Below are positions 1-4,532 of a stretch of DNA of 5,740 nt, piece by piece (position 1 is the stretch's first letter; the number at the start of each line of letters is the position of its first letter). This DNA is from Bacteroidota bacterium (GTDB taxonomy: Bacteria; Bacteroidota; Ignavibacteria; Ignavibacteriales; Ignavibacteriaceae). Under the pieces are notes generated by a model. That model searched no databases. It was not told the DNA's origin and saw only the letters and a program-made list of their open reading frames with translations. The position numbers were made by a program, and so were the translations under genes. The stretch is from positions 1 through 5,740 of the forward strand of contig JAJYOQ010000279.1 of assembly GCA_021796135.1 (NCBI GenBank), given 5' to 3'.

Positions 1-289
1 TAAAACCTACGTGGCATGAAATACATTGCAGCTTTTGATGCGCAGAATGTGCTAAAACCTTAGCATCAACAAAAAGTGAAACTACTTTTCCCTGTTTTTT
101 CATTGTTAACGTACTGTCACTATGGCAGGTGAGGCAGTCGTCATTTGTTTGTGCGCTAAGTCTATTTACCGTTAATAACAAAATTAAGGATAGAATTAGT
201 AAGGACAAAACACGGTTGAAATTTACTCGTCCATATTTAGTCCGGGATTTTTTATCTTTACTTACTAATTTTGAATTGAAAACCAACAT
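1..289 (-). CDS. Multiheme c-type cytochrome, N-terminal part (runs off left edge)
   Basis: Seen: 96 residues are visible before the window ends. Residues 21-46 form a signal peptide: positive RVNFNR, then a hydrophobic VLSLLILSLILLLT core, then a likely signal peptidase I site LSA|QT. The exported part has two haem-binding CXXCH motifs, CLTCH (residues 52-56) and CISCH (89-93). His81 and His84 lie between them and could be distal haem ligands. Known: such motifs bind haem covalently in the periplasm or on the outer surface, and close CXXCH spacing is typical of multihaem electron-transfer cytochromes (c3/c7-like). Inferred: an electron-transfer protein with more haems in the missing part; its partner is unknown. 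The ATG at 289 is the only ATG in frame ahead of the signal peptide. It gives a rather long 26-residue n-region and has only a weak purine-rich stretch in front of it. The gene lies 41 nt downstream of a 24-residue membrane peptide and probably shares its transcript. Confidence 0.85.
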   Translation of the reverse strand, partial: MLVFNSKLVSKDKKSRTKYGRVNFNRVLSLLILSLILLLTVNRLSAQTNDDCLTCHSDSTLTMKKQGKVVSLFVDAKVLAHSAHQKLQCISCHVGF

Positions 290-330
290 AATTGCTCGCT
301 CTATTTTTCTGTTATTTTTTTCTATTGATT

Positions 331-405
331 TTATATAGTGAAAGCAAACCCGAACAATGCAACAATCGTTACGACAAAAAGTAAATATAAAATTACGTTT
401 TTCAT
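331..405 (-). CDS. 24-residue single-pass membrane peptide upstream of the cytochrome
   Basis: Seen: ATG AAA AAC opens a 24-codon frame ending in TAA at 333-331. The product starts MKNVILYLLF and ends ALFGFAFTI. Apart from Lys2 and Asn3 it is hydrophobic throughout, long enough for one transmembrane helix. GAGGT at 410-414 sits 4 nt upstream of the ATG at 405, the same spacing as the strong Shine-Dalgarno of the gene at 2548-4098. An adjacent ATG at 408 would add one Met but is too close to that site. A TATAAT element lies 34 nt upstream. Known: very small membrane subunits such as KdpF and CydX accompany larger membrane or respiratory complexes. Inferred: this peptide may be an accessory of the electron-transfer system begun by the cytochrome gene. 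It could instead be a leader peptide or a chance ORF. No family is recognised. Confidence 0.5.
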   Translation of the reverse strand: MKNVILYLLFVVTIVALFGFAFTI

Positions 406-409
406 CATT

Positions 410-414
410 ACCTC
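410..414 (-). promoter_or_regulatory. Ribosome binding site GAGGT for the small membrane peptide
   Basis: GAGGT on the minus strand, 4 nt before the ATG at 405-403. It decides between the two adjacent ATG codons in favour of the second. It also makes translation of this very short frame more believable. Confidence 0.5.
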
Positions 415-439
415 ATGTTATTACTTATTATTATATTTC

Positions 440-468
440 ATTATAAAATGTCTATATCCGTTTGGAAA
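440..468 (-). promoter_or_regulatory. Sigma70-type promoter candidate for the membrane peptide and cytochrome
   Basis: On the minus strand TTTCCA (468-463, 4 of 6 matches to TTGACA) is followed after exactly 17 nt by a perfect TATAAT (445-440). Transcription would start near 433, giving a leader of about 28 nt before the ATG at 405. The classic Bacteroidota TAnnTTTG element was not found here. This is pattern matching in AT-rich DNA, so chance matches are possible. Confidence 0.45.
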
Positions 469-562
469 TAGTTTTTCTAGATGTAACCCCGCATAGACAA
501 AGAATATGCCGTAAAACATATTGAAAAAAATTCATAAGTATTGCAAAATGATTGTCTAATAG

Positions 563-604
563 CCATCAATGAGAATAGAGTTTTATTATCATTCTCATTG
601 ATGG
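563..604. repeat. Perfect 14-bp inverted repeat, operator-like or hairpin, flanked by 9-bp direct repeats
   Basis: CCATCAATGAGAAT (563-576) and its exact complement ATTCTCATTGATGG (591-604) are separated by 14 nt. Neither strand has a T-run directly after the dyad, so it is not a canonical intrinsic terminator. It lies 67 nt past the stop of the aminotransferase-fold gene and could still end or protect that transcript. The right arm plus the loop reads GAGAATGATAAT on the minus strand (596-585), one mismatch from the GATAATGATAAT part of a Fur box. TTGCAAAAT occurs on both sides, at 541-549 and 613-621. The function could be a regulator site or an RNA hairpin; the sequence does not decide. 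Confidence 0.6.
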
Positions 605-671
605 GAAAAGGTTTGCAAAATTGTTGAAGCTTACAATCCATTTTTCCAACCTGCATGGCGGCAGACTGGTA

Positions 672-2159
672 TTACAAAGGTTGCGTAATATGAGTATTTA
701 ACCAACTTTTGATAATCTTCTTTTCTTCTTCATTTGATGAGAGGTGAAAAAATTCATTATTTTGTTGACAGTATCGGTAATCTTTTTCCCATAAGGATAT
801 ATTTCTTGCTGTTACTTTAATCGATTCGATAATGAATTCCAATTCTTCGTTCGTAGTTGTAGGATGAACTGACATTCTTACCCATCCGGGTTTTTCAGAA
901 AGATCGCCTTCGTTTATTTTCTCTGTAATATGTTTCGATTGATCCGGGCTGACGTGTAAAAGGTAATGCCCGTAAGTTCCTGCGCAAGAACAGCCGCCTC
1001 GCATTTGAATTCCGAATCTGTCATTCAAAATTTTTACTAATAAATTATAATGAATTTTGTCGACATAAAAAGAAATTGCGCCAAGCCTGTCTTCAATATT
1101 ATCAGCCAGAATATGAAGTCCCGGGATTTTCCTTAAGCCGTATATTGCTGTCTTAACTAAATATTTTTCTCTTTGCTCCATCTTCTCAACGTTCATTTCC
1201 TCTTTTAATTTTACGCAAAGCGCAGCTTTAATAGTTTGAAGAAAAGCAGGAGTACCGCCGTCTTCACGAAGTTCGATATTTGATACGAATTTATGTTGCC
1301 CCCATGGGTTTGTCCAATCTACTGTACCGCCGCCGGGATTATCAGGTACGAGGTTCTTATAAAGATGTGAATCAAATATTAAAACCCCCGGCGTTCCGGG
1401 TCCGCCTAAAAATTTATGAGGTGAGAAGAATATTGCATCTAACTTTTCTAAAGGATCAGCCGGATGCATATCAATATTTACATACGGCGCGGAACATGCA
1501 AAATCAATAAAGCAAAAGCCGCCGTTCTCGTGCATCATTTTTGCCATTTTATGATAAGGAGTTTCGATACCGGTTACATTAGAGCAAGCAGTAAAAGCGC
1601 CAATCTTCAATTTCCGGTTTTGATATTTATTAAGTTGTGTCTCAAAATCATTTAAGTCGATTAGTCCTTCAGGGTCCGGTTGGATACAAATAACATCGGC
1701 TATTGTTTCCAACCACGAGGTATGATTTGAATGATGTTCCATGTGTGTTACAAAAACAACGGGAGTTAATTCAACAGGTAGATTAAGGTACGCCTTTAAT
1801 TGTTCCGGCACCTTTAGCCCCAAAATCCTTTGGAATTTATTTATCATCGCAGTCATTCCGGAACCGGCTGTAATAATAACATCATCTTTGCCGGCGTGTA
1901 CATGGTCTTTAATTATTTCATGAGCTGCTTGATAAGCGACCGTCATAGTTGTGCCGGTAATGCTTGCTTCGGAATGCGTATTGCCGACGTAGGGTCCAAA
2001 AGTGTCTACAATTTTCTTTTCAATCGGAGCGTAAAGCCTTCCGCTTGCTATCCAGTCAGCATAGATAATTTTTTTCTCACCGTAAGGAGTTAAAAAGGTT
2101 TGATCAATACCGATAATATTTTTTCTGAATTGGTCGAAATATTCTTCTAAATCTTGCAT
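672..2159 (-). CDS. Class V aminotransferase-fold PLP enzyme (cysteine desulfurase / selenocysteine lyase-like)
   Basis: Seen: 495 residues, complete. The fold type I PLP signature is present. GSGMTAMIN (99-107) is the phosphate-binding turn. MEHHSNHTSW (140-149) matches the EHHxN region that stacks on the cofactor. Asp219 in FIDFACSAPY should pair with the pyridine nitrogen. SPHKFLGGPGTPG carries the Schiff-base Lys249. REDGGTP (298-304) and RGGCSCAG (387-394) match the substrate-loop positions of SufS/Csd-type enzymes; Cys390 and Cys392 are candidates for the catalytic Cys. Known: these enzymes remove sulfur or selenium from cysteine or selenocysteine, but the family also has members with other substrates. 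It is about 90 residues longer than a usual SufS, mainly from insertions and a C-terminal helical tail after residue 450. No suf or isc genes are visible beside it, so the substrate is open. The ATG at 2159 is the first after an in-frame TAA and has no Shine-Dalgarno, which is common in Bacteroidota. Confidence 0.9.
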   Translation of the reverse strand: MQDLEEYFDQFRKNIIGIDQTFLTPYGEKKIIYADWIASGRLYAPIEKKIVDTFGPYVGNTHSEASITGTTMTVAYQAAHEIIKDHVHAGKDDVIITAGSGMTAMINKFQRILGLKVPEQLKAYLNLPVELTPVVFVTHMEHHSNHTSWLETIADVICIQPDPEGLIDLNDFETQLNKYQNRKLKIGAFTACSNVTGIETPYHKMAKMMHENGGFCFIDFACSAPYVNIDMHPADPLEKLDAIFFSPHKFLGGPGTPGVLIFDSHLYKNLVPDNPGGGTVDWTNPWGQHKFVSNIELREDGGTPAFLQTIKAALCVKLKEEMNVEKMEQREKYLVKTAIYGLRKIPGLHILADNIEDRLGAISFYVDKIHYNLLVKILNDRFGIQMRGGCSCAGTYGHYLLHVSPDQSKHITEKINEGDLSEKPGWVRMSVHPTTTNEELEFIIESIKVTARNISLWEKDYRYCQQNNEFFHLSSNEEEKKIIKSWLNTHITQPL

Positions 2160-2352
2160 AAAGGATTTCGTAAAAAATTATGCACAATTGCGTGACTTTA
2201 TTGCCGCTAAACTATGAATTTTTTTCTTTTAAAGAAACAAGAATTTATTTTGGGTTTACACCCAAACTATTTCGGATACGTCAAAAATTAAGTTGTCTAA
2301 AAAGGAAAGGGTTATTGAGACAAGTGTTGAGCGGGAGATTTAGGAAGAATAA
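2160..2352. other. Intergenic stretch upstream of the aminotransferase-fold gene, with two small dyads
   Basis: This should hold the promoter of the minus-strand gene starting at 2159. No convincing -35/-10 pair was found; a CATAAT at 2177-2182 has no -35 partner. Two short dyads are present. TTTGGGT/ACCCAAA with a 4-nt loop is at 2249-2266. The AT-only-but-one TTTCTTT/AAAGAAA with a 1-nt spacer is at 2223-2237. The first could be a weak hairpin closing the upstream fragment's transcript or a binding site. Nothing else is supported. Confidence 0.35.
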
Positions 2353-2481
2353 TTACAGAAGGAAGTCAGGGGGATGGGATATTGAAATTTTATTTTGCAG
2401 TGCTTCGTTTAATTTTGCTATATCGCTTTTAACATCCTGCAATATTCCAAATGAAATATCAAATAGCTTTTCAATTGATTC
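2353..2481 (-). pseudogene. 42-residue coding-looking fragment without a start codon
   Basis: Seen: on the minus strand a frame reading ESIEKLFDISFGILQ... and ending in SHPPDFLL then TAA (2355-2353). The middle (LQDVKSDIAKLNEALQNK) looks like an amphipathic, coiled-coil-prone helix with ordinary codons. Its composition is unlike the Phe/Tyr/Asn-rich nonsense of nearby frames. No ATG or GTG opens it. The in-frame stop upstream falls inside the terminator hairpin of the neighbouring gene. Deleting one T from the 7-T run (2484-2490) would join it to the ATG at 2503-2501 and give a short complete protein beginning MKSAIFCESIEKLF. Inferred: either the 3' relic of a gene, a small gene broken by a frameshift, or a chance open frame. 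No family recognised. Confidence 0.25.
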
Positions 2482-2483
2482 AC

Positions 2484-2521
2484 AAAAAAATCGCAGACTT
2501 CATGTTTCAATGAAGTCTGCG
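2484..2521 (-). terminator. Rho-independent terminator of the T9SS cargo gene
   Basis: On the minus strand CGCAGACTTCAT (2521-2510) pairs perfectly over 12 bp with ATGAAGTCTGCG (2503-2492) around a 6-nt loop. It is followed by A and then seven T (2490-2484). It starts 26 nt after the stop codon at 2548. The plus strand lacks a matching T-run, so it works in one direction. Confidence 0.9.
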
Positions 2522-2547
2522 TTTCCTGAGAATATATTTTTCCATTC

Positions 2548-4098
2548 TTACTTTAGTAATACCATCTTCTTAATGCTCATATAATTTGCCGAACTGAGCT
2601 TATAGAAATAAATTCCGCTGCTTAAGTGATTAGAATTAAAATCTATATTATATATACCAGCCTTCTGAACTTCATTTACAAGCTGAGATACTTTTTGTCC
2701 GAGTATACTATAAACTGTAATATTTACAAATCCGCTTACGGGTATTTCATAATTAATTGTCGTGCTTGGATTAAATGGGTTCGGATAATTTTGTCCAAGT
2801 GAATATTGTTTCGGAACATTGCCGGTAAACTGTTTAACATCCAGCGGAGTAGTGCTTAAGTTTAGAGCTACCCCTGAATTACCTGCGTGAGCAATTATAT
2901 TAGTATAATAATAATTTTGGGAAGTTTTAACAGGAAATATTTCGTATTTGAAAATTTTGTCGGTAACCGGGAAAAAAAAATTACCTGTAGTACCATCAGC
3001 CATAGTACTTGATTGAGCAGAATCAGAGTTCATTGCAACAAGTTCTATTGGGAAACCGGGTGCATTTCCATTGACCGTTAACGTTCCCGTAATTGTTGAA
3101 TTGACATTGTAGATAACAAGGTTTTTCACTAAACTATCCGCAGTATATATTATTGGTATGAATGCGGTTGGCATAAGCCTATTTGTTGTCAATTCGGATT
3201 TATTAATAATAGCAGAAATCCTCCAATTATGGTTTGCTATAAGATCACTCGGTATTAATCCTATTTGATAAACACCATTTACATTCGTATTAACATGATA
3301 TTGCAGGGAAGAATTAAAATTAGAACTATTGATTTCTACATCAGTAAATGGATAAACATTCCCTAATTCATCTTTAACAGTACCAGCCACCTGAGCAGAA
3401 GCTAATAAAAATGAGAAGTTTATACCCGAAGGATTGCCCGAAATCGTTATTGAATCACCTTGAGAAACTATTCTATTAGGTGGAAAAGGATTGGAAACCA
3501 AATAAACCTGCCACGGATTACCGGCCGTGTCGCTATTCATCTCAATAGAGTAATTACCGTTAGCGTCAGTAACTGCATCCCAGAAATTTGGTTGGTGTTT
3601 CCCGCTTCGTTTCATCTCGACAAAAATATTTGCAGCACTCTTTCCGGTTAGAGGAATTACAGTACCGGAAATAGTATGAGCAGGAGATGATAATGGGTAC
3701 ACAGTACCGGAAATAGAAACACTTTGATTATTTGCACTAAATTTCATTACATACTTGCCTGGTGCAAGTCCAACCGGTTGCGAAAAGCCTACTGCGCCCG
3801 CAGTTCCATCCATGTCAGGTGGTCCGTTTGTCCCTATAGGATCGCCGTCTGTCTGCAATAAAGATTGCCAATATGTATCGCCAGCATCAATGCTGCCATT
3901 ACCATTAATATCATACCAAATTTCTCCAATTGTGGTCGTACCACTGGGAACATTGTAACTCCAGCTAATTGGATCACCAGATGTCACAGTAAAGTTAGAA
4001 GAAGAGCCGTTTACCATTAAATTTGTTACCTGACTTATACCGGGAACACTTACCAGTAAGAAAAGAACTATGGTAGAAAGAACCGTAAACGTTTTCAC
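2548..4098 (-). CDS. Secreted protein with carboxypeptidase-regulatory-like repeats and a type IX secretion C-terminal sorting domain
   Basis: Seen: 516 residues. Residues 1-22 form a signal peptide (MKTFTVLSTIVLFLLVSVPG, then IS|Q). An N-terminal beta-rich region (about 24-140) contains DINGNGSIDAGD (63-74), resembling a dockerin or EF-hand calcium loop. Next come three similar beta-sandwich units beginning SGTVIPLTGKS (144), AGTVKDELGN (238) and TGTLTVNGNA (337), like the carboxypeptidase regulatory domain. The last ~85 residues are a T9SS type A sorting domain: QNYPNPFNPSTTI (436-448), SILGQKV, SGIYFYKL and a basic end KKMVLLK. Known: this domain directs export through the type IX system and is then cleaved. 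No catalytic motif is visible, so an adhesive or structural surface role is inferred. Translation starts at GTG; an in-frame TAA just upstream and a GGAGG 4 nt before it leave no better start. It has its own promoter candidate and terminator, so it is probably monocistronic. Confidence 0.9.
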   Translation of the reverse strand: MKTFTVLSTIVLFLLVSVPGISQVTNLMVNGSSSNFTVTSGDPISWSYNVPSGTTTIGEIWYDINGNGSIDAGDTYWQSLLQTDGDPIGTNGPPDMDGTAGAVGFSQPVGLAPGKYVMKFSANNQSVSISGTVYPLSSPAHTISGTVIPLTGKSAANIFVEMKRSGKHQPNFWDAVTDANGNYSIEMNSDTAGNPWQVYLVSNPFPPNRIVSQGDSITISGNPSGINFSFLLASAQVAGTVKDELGNVYPFTDVEINSSNFNSSLQYHVNTNVNGVYQIGLIPSDLIANHNWRISAIINKSELTTNRLMPTAFIPIIYTADSLVKNLVIYNVNSTITGTLTVNGNAPGFPIELVAMNSDSAQSSTMADGTTGNFFFPVTDKIFKYEIFPVKTSQNYYYTNIIAHAGNSGVALNLSTTPLDVKQFTGNVPKQYSLGQNYPNPFNPSTTINYEIPVSGFVNITVYSILGQKVSQLVNEVQKAGIYNIDFNSNHLSSGIYFYKLSSANYMSIKKMVLLK

Positions 4099-4102
4099 AT
4101 AT

Positions 4103-4107
4103 CCTCC
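4103..4107 (-). promoter_or_regulatory. Strong Shine-Dalgarno GGAGG that fixes the GTG start
   Basis: GGAGG on the minus strand ends 4 nt before the GTG at 4098-4096. The overlapping ATG two bases upstream is followed at once by TGA, and the next Met (residue 28) would remove the signal peptide. A strong site is notable because many Bacteroidota genes, including the one at 672-2159, lack one. Confidence 0.75.
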
Positions 4108-4135
4108 GAGTTATTTTTTTAGAAATTACTAACAT

Positions 4136-4141
4136 ATTATA
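4136..4141 (-). promoter_or_regulatory. -10 element (TATAAT) candidate for the T9SS cargo gene
   Basis: A perfect TATAAT on the minus strand, 37 nt before the GTG start, would give a leader of about 30 nt. That is very similar to the arrangement in front of the small membrane peptide. The matching -35 (TTTATG at 17-nt spacing) is poor. The surrounding 4110-4250 is extremely AT-rich, and a second TATAAT lies near 4195, so the choice is uncertain. Confidence 0.35.
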
Positions 4142-4340
4142 TATTTACGGATAACATACATAAAATGATGAATATATACAATAAAAAATATAATTATATA
4201 AATTTTTATAAATGCAGCTAATCATGATAATAATAAAGGTATATAAAAGGTTTGATGGGACTGCATTCTTATTAACGCAAAAGGGAAAAAGGTGACGCCC
4301 CAATTTTTTTATATTTAATTATTAGAAAGGAGTAACTTAT
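4142..4340. other. AT-rich intergenic leader region without a supported gene
   Basis: The region is dominated by A/T runs on both strands, with one GC-richer island at about 4285-4301 (GGGAAAAAGGTGACGCCCC) followed by seven T on the plus strand. Only a 3-bp GGG/CCC pairing precedes that T-run, so it is not called a terminator. Short frames here lack starts or are under 25 codons. Confidence 0.3.
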
Positions 4341-4532
4341 TTAAAATTTAGGGAAATCATGGAGAAGGCCTGTAGGTATGTCCGCAGCTAAAGCTTGAAT
4401 ATCAAGATGAATTGGTATACTGTTTTCGGGGAGCAGTAGGTATTAGAAGAATGGTAACAAAAGGAGGATTTCTTGTAATTCTGCTAATACCTTTGTTAAT
4501 ACTGGTACTAAAGAGAAATCGTAATTATGCAT
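4341..4532 (-). pseudogene. Short reading frame overlapping the upstream stop, broken by one TAA
   Basis: Seen: ATG at 4532-4530 overlaps the end of the upstream gene (ATGCATAA contains its stop) and opens MHNYDFSLVPVLTKVLAEL..., 29 residues ending in TAA at 4445-4443. The same frame then continues for 33 more codons (YLLLPENSIPIHLDIQAL...LLHDFPKF) to TAA at 4343-4341. Both halves have protein-like composition and ordinary codons. The separating stop lies inside the arm of the 4438-4492 hairpin. Inferred: a translationally coupled small gene damaged by one substitution, a 29-residue real peptide with a chance extension, or simply open DNA opposite another open frame. No family recognised; treat as tentative. 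Confidence 0.2.
4438..4492. repeat. Imperfect inverted repeat / extended hairpin downstream of the 404-residue gene
   Basis: AGGTATTAG (4438-4446) pairs with CTAATACCT (4484-4492). After one A/G mismatch, AGAAT (4448-4452... read as A4448 to T4452) pairs with ATTCT (4478-4482), giving 14 paired positions. Within the 25-nt loop, ACAA and TTGT can pair and leave CCTCC at the tip on the minus-strand RNA (GGAGG at 4463-4467 on the plus strand). It starts 33 nt after the stop codon at 4525. With no T-run it is not a classic terminator, but it could stabilise or end that transcript. Confidence 0.55.

Noticed and set aside
129..338. 69-codon plus-strand ORF
   Set aside because: It lies opposite the cytochrome's signal peptide and first haem motif, which are far more convincing, and its product resembles no protein.
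477..656. 59-codon minus-strand ORF starting 16 nt after the aminotransferase-fold stop
   Set aside because: No ribosome site, odd Phe/Cys-rich composition, and it runs straight through the perfect inverted repeat. It is probably chance; a conserved homologue would change this.
1280..2093. Several plus-strand ORFs of 60-87 codons
   Set aside because: They are antisense to the aminotransferase-fold gene, whose cofactor motifs prove the minus frame.
2180..2584. 134-codon plus-strand ORF covering the whole 2160-2548 gap
   Set aside because: It runs through the terminator hairpin and into the end of the T9SS gene on the other strand. The product is Arg/Lys/Phe/Asn-rich with no domain-like pattern, and no ribosome site precedes it.
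3460..3958. Two plus-strand ORFs of 63 and 67 codons
   Set aside because: Shadows of the T9SS cargo gene.
4224..4295. 23-codon plus-strand ORF (MIIIKVYKRFDGTAFLL...)
   Set aside because: Short, no ribosome site, within AT-rich DNA; it carries no recognisable feature beyond being open.
4285..4310. GC-rich island followed by seven T on the plus strand, terminator-like
   Set aside because: Only a 3-bp GGG/CCC pairing can form, and there is no plus-strand gene upstream to terminate.
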